This document shows, piece after piece, positions 9,526-18,858 of a stretch of 64,000 nucleotides of DNA. The notes beneath the pieces were generated by a model. It was not told the origin of the DNA and made no database searches. It saw only the letters and a program-made list of their open reading frames with translations. Origin of the DNA: Azoarcus sp. (GTDB lineage Bacteria; Pseudomonadota; Gammaproteobacteria; Burkholderiales; Rhodocyclaceae); NCBI GenBank assembly GCA_030604735.1, contig JAUVVG010000004.1:62001-126000 (forward strand), read 5' to 3'. The first letter of the stretch is position 1; each line of letters begins with the position of its first letter. A program made the translations under genes and the position numbers.

Positions 9526-9798
9526 TTACGCCGATGCCGGATTGAGCATCCCGTCCAGTTTGCCGCTGCGATCCAGTTCATAAAGATCGTCACAGCCGCC
9601 GACATGGTAATCGCCAATGAAAATCTGCGGAACCGTTCTACGGCCGGTCAGGCTCATCATCACGTCCCGCTGCTGTGGGTCGAGGTCGATCCGGATCTTG
9701 TCGATGCTGCCCACGCCCTTGCGGATCAGCAGTTGTTCGGCGCGGACGCAATAGGGACAGACCGCCGTCGAATACATGCGAATGGTCGGTGTGCTCAT
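9526..9798 (-). CDS. grxC: Glutaredoxin 3 type (GrxC)
   Basis: 90 residues from the ATG at 9798. Dithiol active site CPYC at C14-C17, cis-proline loop TVPQIFIG, and the glutathione-binding GGCDDLYEL segment are all present. It reduces disulfides and mixed glutathione disulfides in the cytosol. The start overlaps the rhodanese stop by four bases (ATGA). The neighbour genes point to thiol and sulfur metabolism upstream and secretion downstream. Confidence 0.94.
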   Translation of the reverse strand: MSTPTIRMYSTAVCPYCVRAEQLLIRKGVGSIDKIRIDLDPQQRDVMMSLTGRRTVPQIFIGDYHVGGCDDLYELDRSGKLDGMLNPASA

Positions 9799-10223
9799 TT
9801 GGATTTCTCTTTCTTCTTGCGACTGACCGGCTGACCCGCCTTTTCCCATTCGAGCATGCCGCCGCGCAGGTTGAAAAGTTTGTCGAAGCCCTGCTTCTTG
9901 AGCTTGGATACCGCCGAGGCCGAACGCATCCCGCTCGCGCAGTAAAGGATCAGCGGGTTGGTCTTGAGCTTTTCGAGTTCCGCGGTCCGTTTCGGGAGTT
10001 CGCTCAACGGAATGTGACGGGCATTCGGGATGTGGCCCTGGGTGTATTCGCCGAGATCGCGAACGTCGACCACCACCGCGTCTTCCCGGTTGATCAGCAA
10101 GGTGGCCTCGACTGGCGACAACTGGGTCTTGTCTCCCGCACTCCTGATCATCTCGACCAGCAACCATCCACCACTGACTGCGGCGAGCGCAGCCCAATAC
10201 CAATTCGCCTGCAAAAATTCCAC
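9795..10223 (-). CDS. Membrane-anchored rhodanese-domain sulfurtransferase
   Basis: 142 residues. One N-terminal transmembrane helix (about 6-27, WYWAALAAVSGGWLLVEMI) precedes a single rhodanese domain with DVRDLGEYTQGHIPNARHIP. The catalytic cysteine is in YCASGMRS (about residue 94). A basic tail (RKKKEKSK) ends the protein. It would carry persulfide sulfur at the inner membrane. First gene of the grxC-secB run, just downstream of a SqrR-like regulator on the same strand, which suggests sulfur-responsive control. Confidence 0.9.
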   Translation of the reverse strand: MEFLQANWYWAALAAVSGGWLLVEMIRSAGDKTQLSPVEATLLINREDAVVVDVRDLGEYTQGHIPNARHIPLSELPKRTAELEKLKTNPLILYCASGMRSASAVSKLKKQGFDKLFNLRGGMLEWEKAGQPVSRKKKEKSK

Positions 10224-10289
10224 TTCCTGATACTCCGTCGTTTCGTTATCGATTGGGATGGACGTCGGGTTTTCGCTCGCCCGGGTCGA

Positions 10290-10628
10290 TCAATGATCCT
10301 GCTGGTCCGACTGGGGAATGCCGCAGAAGACCTCTCGCATCAATACGATCAGCTGCAGCGTCCGCTGGTCGCCCACCCGGTAGTAGACCCGGTTCGCATC
10401 CTTGCGTGTCTGGAGCACGCCCTTGTCGCGCAAGATGGCGAGGTGTTGCGAGATATTGCTCTGCGAGGTGCCGACCGCATCGACGATATCCTGCACGCAG
10501 ACTTCGCTTTCACCCAGTACGCACAGGATCTTCAGCCGCAGCGGATGCGCGATCGCTTTCAGTGCGCGTGCTGCGGTTTCGATATGTTCATGCTTGTCTA
10601 TCAGGTCGATGATAGCGTTGTTTTCCAC
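10290..10628 (-). CDS. ArsR/SmtB-family regulator with SqrR/BigR-type cysteines
   Basis: 112 residues if started at GTG 10628; in-frame ATGs at 10697 and 10703 would add about 25. Winged helix with recognition segment GTSQSNISQHLAILRDKG. Two cysteines, C36 in LRLKILC and C102 in MREVFC, are 66 residues apart. That equals the spacing of the persulfide-sensing pair C41/C107 of SqrR, as I recall it. A third cysteine, C44, lies in the metal-type alpha-3 zone. The rhodanese gene follows after 66 bases. Likely a reactive-sulfur repressor; metal sensing is the alternative. Start uncertain. Confidence 0.8.
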   Translation of the reverse strand: MENNAIIDLIDKHEHIETAARALKAIAHPLRLKILCVLGESEVCVQDIVDAVGTSQSNISQHLAILRDKGVLQTRKDANRVYYRVGDQRTLQLIVLMREVFCGIPQSDQQDH

Positions 10629-10826
10629 GATGAGCTGACATCCAAATTGTTGCACCAGATGATCGGATGTCCGGGACGAAGCGCCTTCGACTGGCATGTA
10701 CATCGCAACCGGGCATGGTAAGGCAAAGCGAGTAGTATAAAATATAGCGGCCTGTTCGCGCGCGACAATCGCGCATCGACCGGCCGCTAGACCTTGCACC
10801 TTGCCAATCATTCATCCCGAGAACTC

Positions 10827-11576
10827 ATGTACAAGATTGTTTTGCTTCGCCATGGCGAGTCTGTCTGGAACAGGGACAACCGCTTCACAGGCTGGACCGA
10901 TGTCGACCTCACCGACAAGGGCGTGGAGGAGGCCCGTGCCGCCGGACGTTTATTGAAAAGCCAGGGGTTCGTCTTCGATCTGGCCTACACCTCGGTGTTG
11001 AAGCGTGCGAACAAGACCCTGAACATCGTCCTCGAGGAGCTCGATGCGCTGTGGCTGCCGGTCGAGCATTCCTGGCGGCTCAACGAGCGTCATTACGGTG
11101 CGCTCCAGGGCCTGAACAAGGCAGAGACCGCCGCCAAGTACGGTGATGATCAGGTGCTGGTGTGGCGCCGCTCCTACGACACCCCGCCGCCGGCGCTGGA
11201 AGACGGGGACGAGCGTCTCGAGTTGGACGATCCGCGCTATGCGACCTTGCCCAGGGGGCGTTTTCCCCGCACCGAGTGTCTGAAGGATACCGTTGCTCGT
11301 TTCGTACCCTACTGGGAAACCGTCATTGCGCCCAGCGTGATGGCGGGTCGTCGCATCCTGATCGCTGCCCATGGCAACAGTCTGCGCGCCTTGATCAAGT
11401 ATCTGGACGGTATCTCCGACCAGGATATCGTCGGGCTCAACATTCCGACTGCCCAGCCCTTGGTCTATGAACTCGATGCCGATTTGAGGCCGATCCGGAG
11501 TTACTACCTCGCCGATGAGGAGACGATTCGGGCGGCGGAGGCTGCGGTGGCCAGCCAGGGCAAGGCCCAGGCCTGA
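10827..11576 (+). CDS. gpmA: 2,3-bisphosphoglycerate-dependent phosphoglycerate mutase
   Basis: 249 residues from the ATG at 10827 ([15 protein letters not shown]). The upstream part of the ORF is not conserved. Phosphohistidine motif LRHGESVWN, second histidine in [16 protein letters not shown], and [17 protein letters not shown] are those of the dPGM family. It interconverts 3- and 2-phosphoglycerate. An AT-rich stretch (10736-10746) upstream probably holds the promoter, shared with the divergent ArsR gene. It is followed by envC-like and ctpA on the same strand. Confidence 0.96.
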   Translation: MYKIVLLRHGESVWNRDNRFTGWTDVDLTDKGVEEARAAGRLLKSQGFVFDLAYTSVLKRANKTLNIVLEELDALWLPVEHSWRLNERHYGALQGLNKAETAAKYGDDQVLVWRRSYDTPPPALEDGDERLELDDPRYATLPRGRFPRTECLKDTVARFVPYWETVIAPSVMAGRRILIAAHGNSLRALIKYLDGISDQDIVGLNIPTAQPLVYELDADLRPIRSYYLADEETIRAAEAAVASQGKAQA

Positions 11577-11703
11577 GCTTCGAGCCGGTACCGGGCGGCC
11601 ATGTGAAGTCGATCGGTTGGGTTGTCGCCTGCATCCGGATGTTCGACGTCGGTCTTGCCCGGTATCCGCAGCGGTCTTCGACTATGGGATGGGTGGCGTG
11701 ACC

Positions 11704-13056
11704 ATGAAGGGCGAACTGCGGGTTACCGGAACGATGTCGCGCATTCGCAGCGGGTTCGGCAGGTGGCTTGTCGCGTTGTCCTGCGTGATGATCCTGCCGG
11801 TCCATGCCGCCGATGTGGATGTGGCCGCCCGGCGAGCCGAACTGGAAGGGGTTCAGCGTCGCATTGCCGAGCTCGAGCGGGCCATGGCGGAGACCGAGGC
11901 AACCCGCTCAGATACCGCTGCGCGATTGGCGCAGGCCGAGCGGGCGGTGTCGGCGGTGAATCGCCAGTTACGGCAACTGGCCGACGAGCTGGCCGAGGCT
12001 TCGGCCGAGCTGGTGCGCACCGAGGCGGAACAGGCCGAAGTCGAGCGTCGTATCGAGCTGCGTCAATCCGAACTCGCCGATTGGCTGAGGCGCCACTACA
12101 TGCACGGCGGTCGCGACATCGCCCCGCTGTTGTCGGGGCGCGATCCGAACCAGCTGGCCAGGGATGTGCGTTATCTAGAGCATCTCGGGCGTGCCCGACT
12201 GGAACTGATTGCCGGACTGCGCGACGACCTCGCCGCCCGGGTCAAACTGGCTGAGGCGATCGCCGGTCGCCGTCAGGCCTTGATCGGTCTCGAAGCGGAA
12301 CAGCAGACACGCAAGGCCGAACTCGACCAGACCCGCGCCAGCCGGGCTGCGCTGCTCGAGCAACTGGCAGAGCAGTTGGCCGATCAGCGTGCCGAAACCA
12401 GCGGACTGCGTGCGAACGAGCAGCGTCTGGGGCGGGTTGTCGAAACCCTTCAGCGTCAGGCCGCCGAGCGTGCGGCGGCCGAACGGGCTCGGGCGGAGGC
12501 CGAGGCCAGGCGTGCGGCGGAGACGAGGGCGTCAACCGAGTCGAGAACAGCCGCGCCCGTCCAGCCCTCGCCGTCCAGGAGCGCGGCCGGACCCCGCCGT
12601 TCGGAACCGGTGGTCGGCCAGAGCGACCGGATTGCCGGGCCTACGCCGACCGGAATTCGCTTTGCCCAGTTGCGCGGTCAGATAGGTTTTCCGGTCAGAG
12701 GCGAACTCATCGGGCGCTTTGGTGCTCCAAGAGCGGAAGGTGGCACGCGCTGGCGCGGGATCTTCATCCGGGCAAGGGGTGGTGAGGACGTGGTGGCGGT
12801 GGCGCCTGGGGAAGTGGTGTTTTCGGACTGGATGCGTGGATACGGCAACCTGATCATCCTGGACCATGGTGATGACTACCTGACGATCTACGGTAACAAC
12901 GATGCTCTTTTCAAGGAGGTCGGCGACAGGATTTCCGGTGGCACGCCGATCGCGAGCGTGGGTGTCAGCGGGGGCGCCCAGGAATCGGGTTTATACTTCG
13001 AAGTCAGGCACAAGGGTGAGCCGCAAGACCCGATGCAATGGATTCGTGCAAGGTGA
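11704..13056 (+). CDS. envC: EnvC-like murein hydrolase activator (degenerate LytM)
   Basis: 450 residues from ATG 11704; ATG 11734 gives a cleaner signal peptide (MSRIRSGFGRWLVALSCVMILPVHA). A long Glu/Arg/Ala coiled coil covers about residues 40-260. A linker rich in Ser/Pro follows, then a C-terminal M23 domain. The M23 zinc ligands are missing: RWRGIFI replaces the usual HxGxD region, and the HxH is replaced by LYFEV. The same holds for E. coli EnvC, which does not cut peptidoglycan but activates amidases at the septum. The order gpmA-envC-ctpA is typical of Proteobacteria. Confidence 0.9.
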   Translation: MKGELRVTGTMSRIRSGFGRWLVALSCVMILPVHAADVDVAARRAELEGVQRRIAELERAMAETEATRSDTAARLAQAERAVSAVNRQLRQLADELAEASAELVRTEAEQAEVERRIELRQSELADWLRRHYMHGGRDIAPLLSGRDPNQLARDVRYLEHLGRARLELIAGLRDDLAARVKLAEAIAGRRQALIGLEAEQQTRKAELDQTRASRAALLEQLAEQLADQRAETSGLRANEQRLGRVVETLQRQAAERAAAERARAEAEARRAAETRASTESRTAAPVQPSPSRSAAGPRRSEPVVGQSDRIAGPTPTGIRFAQLRGQIGFPVRGELIGRFGAPRAEGGTRWRGIFIRARGGEDVVAVAPGEVVFSDWMRGYGNLIILDHGDDYLTIYGNNDALFKEVGDRISGGTPIASVGVSGGAQESGLYFEVRHKGEPQDPMQWIRAR

Positions 13057-13099
13057 GAGTCCGGCCCGGGCCGGTCCAACCCAAAATGATGGAGTCGTT

Positions 13100-14479
13100 A
13101 TGCGCAGCAAGCTTCAAAAATTCAGCCTGATCATGACCGGTGTGTTGGCCGGGGTGCTGATCAGCCTCAACTTCTCGGCCAGCGCCGACCGTTCCGCGAT
13201 CGCGCCGCTTCCGGTCGAGGAGTTGCGGGCCTTTGCCGACGTGTTCAATGCGATCAAGCAGGGCTATGTCGAGCCGGTCGAAGACAGCAAGCTGATCAAC
13301 CATGCGATCAGCGGCATGCTCAGTGGCCTGGATCCGCATTCGGCTTATCTCGACGTCGAGTCTTTCCGCGAGTTGCGTGAAGGTACCCAGGGCGAGTTCG
13401 GCGGGCTGGGTATCGAGGTCGGCATGGAAGACGGCTTCGTCAAGGTGGTGTCGCCTATCGAGGATACGCCGGCGTTCCGCGCTGGCATCAAGGCGGGCGA
13501 CCTGATCGTCAAGCTCGACGACACACCGGTCAAGGGCATGAATCTGAGCGATGCGGTCAAGCGCATGCGCGGCAAGCCCAATACCAGCATCCTGCTCACC
13601 ATCGTGCGCGAGGGCGAGAGCGCGCCGTTGGAAATTCGGATCACGCGCGAAGTGATCCGGGTGCAAAGCGTGCGTTCGCGGGTCATCGAACCGGGTTTCG
13701 GCTACATCCGGGTCGCCCAGTTCCAGGAGAACACCGCCGAGTCGGTGGTCGATCACCTGAATCGCTTGGGCGCCGAAGGTCCGTTGCAGGGGTTGGTGCT
13801 CGATCTTCGCAACGATCCGGGCGGACTGCTGCATGGCGCGGTCGGCGTGGCGGCGGCTTTCCTGCCGCGTGACACCCTGGTGGTGTCTACCGATGGCCGG
13901 GCTCCGGACGCGCAGCGCGAGTACCGGGCAGCCCCAGAGGACTACCTGCGCGGTCGTCGTGGCGACTTCCTCCGCAACTTGCCCGCATTCGCGCGCGAAG
14001 TACCGATGGTGGTACTGGTGAATGCCGGTTCGGCCTCGGCCAGCGAGATCGTGGCGGGCGCCCTGCAAGACCATGAGCGTGCGGTCGTGATGGGCACGCA
14101 GACCTTCGGCAAGGGCTCGGTGCAGACCATACTGCCGTTGAACAACAGCACCGCGATCAAGTTGACCACTGCGCGCTACTACACCCCAAGCGGCCGCTCC
14201 ATCCAGGCCAAGGGGATTGAGCCCGACTTTGTCGTGGAAGAAAGCGAGAACGGGTCCGCCCGACGGGTGCGCGAAGCCGATCTGCAAGGGCATCTCGGCA
14301 ACGGCAATGACGTTCCGGTCCAGGCCGTAGTAGAAGGGCAGGAGGGCGACAATGCGCCCGAGGACGGTGTCAGTCAGCCGACCGCGCCGAGATTCGAAAT
14401 GGGTGGTCCTGACGACCATCAGCTCGCGCAGGCCATCAGGCTTCTCAAGGGTGAGGAGATCGTCCAGAATAAGCAGTGA
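13100..14479 (+). CDS. ctpA: CtpA-type C-terminal processing protease (S41)
   Basis: 459 residues from ATG 13100, preceded by GGAG at six bases. An N-terminal signal or anchor helix (FSLIMTGVLAGVLISLNFSASA) leads to a PDZ domain (about 90-180) with GLGIEVGMEDGFVKVV. The S41 catalytic core follows. The serine is in NAGSASASEIVAG and the general-base lysine in FGKGSVQT. It acts in the periplasm, trimming C-terminal tails. The acidic C-terminal extension after the core is poorly conserved. It sits directly after envC-like, a common pairing. Confidence 0.95.
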   Translation: MRSKLQKFSLIMTGVLAGVLISLNFSASADRSAIAPLPVEELRAFADVFNAIKQGYVEPVEDSKLINHAISGMLSGLDPHSAYLDVESFRELREGTQGEFGGLGIEVGMEDGFVKVVSPIEDTPAFRAGIKAGDLIVKLDDTPVKGMNLSDAVKRMRGKPNTSILLTIVREGESAPLEIRITREVIRVQSVRSRVIEPGFGYIRVAQFQENTAESVVDHLNRLGAEGPLQGLVLDLRNDPGGLLHGAVGVAAAFLPRDTLVVSTDGRAPDAQREYRAAPEDYLRGRRGDFLRNLPAFAREVPMVVLVNAGSASASEIVAGALQDHERAVVMGTQTFGKGSVQTILPLNNSTAIKLTTARYYTPSGRSIQAKGIEPDFVVEESENGSARRVREADLQGHLGNGNDVPVQAVVEGQEGDNAPEDGVSQPTAPRFEMGGPDDHQLAQAIRLLKGEEIVQNKQ

Positions 14480-14503
14480 CATTGCTCATTCAGGGGTTAT
14501 TCC

Positions 14504-14953
14504 ATGCGTCGGGAAACCGCATACAAACTGGCCGGAAGGAATCACGACCATCCGGTCATGGGTGCGGGCCTGATCAAGGAACGCGAGATCCGGTTCGCCG
14601 CTTTCCCGCCCAATCAGATCGACCAGGCCTTGCAGTCCCTGCGGATGCTCAAGGGCTTGGTCGTTTCAGTCGGTGAGCGTCCGCGGACGCTGGTCGTACG
14701 CTACTCGGTGCTCGATTTCTCGTTGGAGATCCTCGAAGAGGCGCTGCGCGACGCTGGTTTCCATCTCGACAATTCGCTGTACGCCAAGCTCGTCCGCGCG
14801 TTGGTCTATTTCTGCGAAGAAACGCAGCGCCATAATCTCGAGTCCCCAGAGCGGCTGATCAAGAAGTCCAACGAGGTCTATGTCAAGGTCTACGATCAGC
14901 ATCCGCATGGTGATCACGACGATACGCCGCTTGAATTGCGCGAATACAAGTAG
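14504..14953 (+). CDS. Conserved small protein of unknown function, possibly ferredoxin-like (HMA-like) fold
   Basis: 149 residues. AGGGG seven bases before the ATG supports the start. I do not recognise a named family. Residues about 26-90 alternate as beta-alpha-beta-beta-alpha-beta, with IREIRFAAFPPNQIDQALQS and YSVLDFSLEILEEALRDAGF. This resembles the heavy-metal-associated fold but without a CxxC. The tail is rich in His and Asp (DQHPHGDHDD). No signal peptide or membrane helix. It lies between ctpA and moeB on the same strand. Role unknown; a binding or regulatory protein is a guess. Confidence 0.7.
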   Translation: MRRETAYKLAGRNHDHPVMGAGLIKEREIRFAAFPPNQIDQALQSLRMLKGLVVSVGERPRTLVVRYSVLDFSLEILEEALRDAGFHLDNSLYAKLVRALVYFCEETQRHNLESPERLIKKSNEVYVKVYDQHPHGDHDDTPLELREYK

Positions 14954-14974
14954 GTGGCGTGGTGGGACGCGAGT

Positions 14975-15000
14975 GCAGGGGGTGATCGGCCAACCCCTGC
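14975..15000. repeat. Small stem-loop between the orphan gene and moeB
   Basis: GCAGGGG and CCCCTGC are perfect complements around a 12-base loop. No T tract follows, so it is not a standard terminator. It ends 21 bases before the moeB start. Confidence 0.35.
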
Positions 15001-15021
15001 CTATCCGGGGCAAAGAACGAC

Positions 15022-15771
15022 ATGAATGATGATCAACTGTTGCGCTATAGCCGCCACATCCTCTTGCCCGAGATCGGGGTGGAGGGTCAGGAGGCGATCA
15101 TAAACAGCCATGTGCTGATTGTCGGAGCGGGGGGCTTGGGGTCGCCTGCGGCAATGTATCTGGCTGCCGCAGGTGTCGGTACGATCGTGCTGTGTGACGA
15201 CGATACCGTCGACCTGACCAATCTCCAGCGTCAGATTCTTCATTCGGAAGCATCGGTAGGGCGCTTGAAGGTCGAGTCGGGACGTGAAACCCTGCATCGG
15301 CTCAATCCACTGATTCGGGTCGATACGATAGCCTTGCGCCTGGAGGCGGTGGCGCTGGAGGAGCAGGTCGCACTTGCGGATATCGTGCTCGATTGCTCTG
15401 ACAATTTCGAGACCCGCCACGCGATCAATCGCGCCTGCGTGAAGTATCGCAAGCCCTTGGTATCCGGCGCGGCGATTCGGTTCGATGGACAAGTGTCGGT
15501 GTTCGATCTGCGCCAGGAAGACAGCCCGTGCTATCACTGCTTGTTTCCCGAGGGTCAGGAGGTCGACGAGGTGCGTTGCGCGGTGATGGGAGTCTTCGCG
15601 CCGCTGACGGGCATCATCGGAACGACCCAGGCTGCAGAAGCGCTCAAGCTGATCGTCGGTTGTGGCGCTTCGCTTGACGGGCGCCTGCTGCTGCTGGACG
15701 GACTGGCAATGGAGTGGCGCAGCATCGCGCTCGGCCGCGACCCGGCCTGCTCCGTCTGCAGCGATCGCTGA
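15022..15771 (+). CDS. moeB: MoeB/ThiF-family adenylyltransferase
   Basis: 249 residues. ATP-binding GAGGLGSPAAMYLAAAGVG (about 36-54) and the metal-binding CYHC and CSVC pairs are visible; DNLxR-type DLTNLQRQIL also fits. These enzymes adenylate the C-terminal glycine of MoaD or ThiS. I prefer MoeB because the local context is Moco synthesis and no thi genes are present, but sequence alone does not separate MoeB from ThiF. A leaderless-looking gap with a small stem-loop lies upstream. Confidence 0.87.
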   Translation: MNDDQLLRYSRHILLPEIGVEGQEAIINSHVLIVGAGGLGSPAAMYLAAAGVGTIVLCDDDTVDLTNLQRQILHSEASVGRLKVESGRETLHRLNPLIRVDTIALRLEAVALEEQVALADIVLDCSDNFETRHAINRACVKYRKPLVSGAAIRFDGQVSVFDLRQEDSPCYHCLFPEGQEVDEVRCAVMGVFAPLTGIIGTTQAAEALKLIVGCGASLDGRLLLLDGLAMEWRSIALGRDPACSVCSDR

Positions 15772-15864
15772 ACCCAAGGTCGCGGTCGTAGCTGCCTGCG
15801 AACGGCCCACATACGCGGCCCAGGAGGCGGCACCGATCTCTTGCGTGGCCTGACTCCATGACCG

Positions 15865-16980
15865 TTAGCCAGCGTCTTGTCTGTCCGGCTGACGCTTAGG
15901 GCGGGCAATGATGCGAAGGTCCCTGCCGATCTGTCGCACGTCCCGGATATCCAGTGAGACTGCCTGATCCAGACGGGTCATCGCGGCGAGGTTGAATACG
16001 CCTTGGGCATGATCGCCGACCAGCATAGGCGCCAGATAAAGCAGCAACTCGTCCACGCAGCCCTCGCGCAGCAAGGAGCCGTTCAGCTTGAATCCGGCTT
16101 CGGCGTGGAGTTCGTTCATGCCGCGGCGGGCCAGTTCCTGCATCAGCCCGGGCAGATCGACCTTGCCGGCTGCATTTGGTATCGCAATGACTTCGATTCC
16201 CCGGTCGGCCAGCACGGCGACCTTGTCCGGCGTCGGGTCCGCCGCCACGATCAGGCAGTTCGCGTCGGCCAGTATCCTGGCCTCGGGCGAAACTTCCAGC
16301 CTGGCGTCGATCAGGATCCTGAGTGGTTGTCGTTCGCAGGGCAGGTCACGCACATCGAGACGCGGATCGTCTTCCCTGACCGTGCCGATGCCGGTCAGGA
16401 TGGCACAGGCCCGGGCCCGCCATCCATGTCCGTCACGTCTTGCGGCCGGGCCGGTGATCCACTGGCTGGTGCCGTTTTCGAGTGCGGTCTTGCCATCCAG
16501 GGTGCTGGCTGCTTTCAACCTGAGCCAGGGGCGCCCGCGTGTCATCCTCGATATGAAACCGATGTTGAGTTCCCTGGCTTCGGACTCCAAAAGGCCGGTT
16601 TCGGTGTGGATGCCGTTGGCGCGCAGACGCTCCAGGCCGCGCCCGGACACCTTCGGATTGGGGTCGGTCATCGCGCTGACGACACGTCTGACCCCGGCAT
16701 CGATCAGTGCGTCGGCGCAGGGAGGGGTTCTGCCGAAATGGGAACAGGGTTCAAGCGTGACATAGGCAGTCGCGCCGCGTGCGTGTTCCCCGGCCGCGGC
16801 CAGCGCGATCGCCTCGGCATGTCCCTGACCGGCACGTTGATGCCAGCCTTCGCCGACGACTTGACCGTCCCGGACCAGAACACATCCGACCCGGGGGTTG
16901 GGCGTGGTGGTGAGCAAACCCCGTCGCGCAAGCTTCAGGGCCTGCGCCATCCAACGATGGTCAGCCGCCGAAAAGGTCAT
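15865..16980 (-). CDS. ribD: RibD, bifunctional riboflavin deaminase/reductase
   Basis: 371 residues with two domains. The N-terminal deaminase has zinc motifs GHAEAIAL and [14 protein letters not shown]. The C-terminal reductase begins around residue 150 ([17 protein letters not shown]) and carries the NADPH-binding region. It performs steps two and three of riboflavin synthesis. Its start overlaps the 3' end of nrdR by 20 bases, so the two are cotranscribed with glyA upstream. Confidence 0.95.
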   Translation of the reverse strand: MTFSAADHRWMAQALKLARRGLLTTTPNPRVGCVLVRDGQVVGEGWHQRAGQGHAEAIALAAAGEHARGATAYVTLEPCSHFGRTPPCADALIDAGVRRVVSAMTDPNPKVSGRGLERLRANGIHTETGLLESEARELNIGFISRMTRGRPWLRLKAASTLDGKTALENGTSQWITGPAARRDGHGWRARACAILTGIGTVREDDPRLDVRDLPCERQPLRILIDARLEVSPEARILADANCLIVAADPTPDKVAVLADRGIEVIAIPNAAGKVDLPGLMQELARRGMNELHAEAGFKLNGSLLREGCVDELLLYLAPMLVGDHAQGVFNLAAMTRLDQAVSLDIRDVRQIGRDLRIIARPKRQPDRQDAG

Positions 16981-17476
16981 CTTCCGGCAATGGCTCGGTC
17001 TTGCGGGCCGGACGGCCGCGCTTGGGTTTGGTCTGGACCTCGCGGATCACCTCGGAAAACTCGTCCACATCGGCGAAATTCCGATACACCGAGGCGAAGC
17101 GGATGTAGGCGACCTTGTCGAGTTTCTTCAGCTCGCGCATGACGATCTCGCCGACTTTCTCGCTCGCGATTTCCGGCTCGCCCATAGACAGCAGCTTGGC
17201 TTCAATCCGTCCGATGGCGGCATCGATGGCCTCGACGGTCACCGGACGCTTGCGCAAGGCCAGTTTCATGCTGCCGGCGAGCTTGCCGTGATCGAACTCG
17301 GTCCGGTTGCCGTTGCGCTTGACGATGTGCGGCATCTTGAGATCGATGCGCTCGTAGGTGGTGAACCGCTTGTCACAACTAACGCAGCGACGGCGGCGGC
17401 GAACGACGTCGCCTTCCTCGTTTTCGCGTGTGTCGGTGACCTGGGTGTTCGGGTCGGAGCAGAACGGACACTTCAT
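16961..17476 (-). CDS. nrdR: NrdR, repressor of ribonucleotide reductase genes
   Basis: 171 residues. N-terminal zinc ribbon MKCPFC...CVSCDKRF (C3, C6, C31, C34) and a following ATP-cone (about 49-139, [18 protein letters not shown]) are complete. NrdR senses ATP/dATP and represses nrd promoters. The C-terminal tail ([18 protein letters not shown]) is longer than usual and basic, then acidic. Gene order glyA-nrdR-ribD is classical in Proteobacteria. Confidence 0.96.
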   Translation of the reverse strand: MKCPFCSDPNTQVTDTRENEEGDVVRRRRRCVSCDKRFTTYERIDLKMPHIVKRNGNRTEFDHGKLAGSMKLALRKRPVTVEAIDAAIGRIEAKLLSMGEPEIASEKVGEIVMRELKKLDKVAYIRFASVYRNFADVDEFSEVIREVQTKPKRGRPARKTEPLPEDDLFGG

Positions 17477-17508
17477 GGTGGGTAGTCCTGTTCCTTACGA
17501 AAGCGATA

Positions 17509-17550
17509 CCGGTTCGCGACCCGCTGCGTGGCGACGGCGACGCGAACCGG
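17509..17550. repeat. 10-bp perfect inverted repeat between glyA and nrdR
   Basis: CCGGTTCGCG at 17509-17518 pairs with CGCGAACCGG at 17541-17550 around a 22-base loop. It fills half of the 82-base gap between the glyA stop and the nrdR start. No T run follows on the minus strand. It may lower nrdR-ribD expression relative to glyA or protect the glyA 3' end. Confidence 0.6.
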
Positions 17551-17558
17551 AAACGGAC

Positions 17559-18809
17559 TCAGTCGCCATAGACCGGGAAGCGGGCGCACAAGGCCGAGAC
17601 CTTGGCCCGGACGCGATCCAGCACGGCGTCGTCGTGCGGCGCATCCAGCACGTCCGCGATCAGGTGCGCGACCTGTTCGGCTTCGATCTCGGTGAAACCA
17701 CGGGTCGTCATCGCTGGCGAGCCGATCCGGATGCCCGAGGTGACGAAAGGCTTTTCCGGATCATTCGGAATCGCGTTCTTGTTGACCGTGATATGGGCCT
17801 TGCCGAGCACCGCTTCGGCTTCCTTGCCGGTGATGTTCTTGGCGCGAAGATCGACCAGGAACACATGGCTTTCGGTCCGGCCGGACACGATGCGCATGCC
17901 GCGCTCCTCGGACAGCACCCGCGCCATCACCCGGGCGTTGGCGATGACCTGTTCCTGATAGTTGCGGAATGAGGGCTCGGCCGCCTCCTTGAAGGCGACG
18001 GCTTTGGCCGCGATCACATGCATCAGCGGACCCCCCTGCAGGCCGGGGAAGATAGCGGAATTGATCGCCTTTTCGTGCTCGGCCTTCATCAGGATGATGC
18101 CGCCACGCGGACCGCGCAGCGTCTTGTGCGTGGTCGATGTGACCACGTCGGCGTGCGGGACCGGGTTCGGGTAGTAGCCCGCGGCGATCAGGCCGGCGTA
18201 ATGCGCCATGTCCACCCAGAAGATCGCGCCGACATCCTTGGCGACCCGGGCAAAACGCTCGAAATCGATCTTCAGCGAGTAGGCCGACGCGCCGGCGATG
18301 ATGATGCGCGGCTTGTGCTCGTGGGCCAGTGCCTCCATCGCGTCGTAGTCGATCGCTTCGTTGGCATCGAGTCCGTAGGAGACCGCGTTGAACCACTTGC
18401 CCGACATGTTCAGCGCCATGCCGTGGGTCAGGTGGCCGCCTTCGGCCAAGCTCATGCCGAGGAGGGTGTCGCCCGGCTTGGCGAAGGCCAGCATCACCGC
18501 CTGGTTGGCCTGCGAGCCGGAGTTGGGCTGCACGTTGGCCGCCTCGGCGCCGAACAGTTTCTTGAGGCGCTCGATCGCGAGTTGCTCCGCGACATCGACA
18601 TGCTCACAGCCGCCGTAGTAGCGCTTGCCCGGGTAGCCTTCTGCATATTTGTTGGTGAGTTGGGAGCCCTGAGCCTCCATCACCGCACGGGAGACGTAGT
18701 TCTCGGATGCGATCAACTCGATATGGTCTTCCTGGCGCTTGTTTTCGGCGGTAATGGCCGACCAGAGTTCGGGATCGATCTTGGCGATGGTGTCTTGCGA
18801 AGAGAACAT
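17559..18809 (-). CDS. glyA: GlyA, serine hydroxymethyltransferase
   Basis: 416 residues, full length. PLP lysine is in [15 protein letters not shown], and [10 protein letters not shown] near the N-terminus is the family hallmark. It converts serine and tetrahydrofolate to glycine and methylene-THF. It is the first gene of the glyA-nrdR-ribD unit. The upstream gap is 49 bases to a histidine phosphatase on the same strand, which may be cotranscribed. Confidence 0.97.
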   Translation of the reverse strand: MFSSQDTIAKIDPELWSAITAENKRQEDHIELIASENYVSRAVMEAQGSQLTNKYAEGYPGKRYYGGCEHVDVAEQLAIERLKKLFGAEAANVQPNSGSQANQAVMLAFAKPGDTLLGMSLAEGGHLTHGMALNMSGKWFNAVSYGLDANEAIDYDAMEALAHEHKPRIIIAGASAYSLKIDFERFARVAKDVGAIFWVDMAHYAGLIAAGYYPNPVPHADVVTSTTHKTLRGPRGGIILMKAEHEKAINSAIFPGLQGGPLMHVIAAKAVAFKEAAEPSFRNYQEQVIANARVMARVLSEERGMRIVSGRTESHVFLVDLRAKNITGKEAEAVLGKAHITVNKNAIPNDPEKPFVTSGIRIGSPAMTTRGFTEIEAEQVAHLIADVLDAPHDDAVLDRVRAKVSALCARFPVYGD

Positions 18810-18858
18810 GAGCAGACTCGGAGCGTTGGATGTAAAAACGGAATATTAGCATCCCGCT

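Noticed and set aside
13004-14482. 492-residue minus-strand ORF
   Set aside because: Antisense shadow of ctpA.
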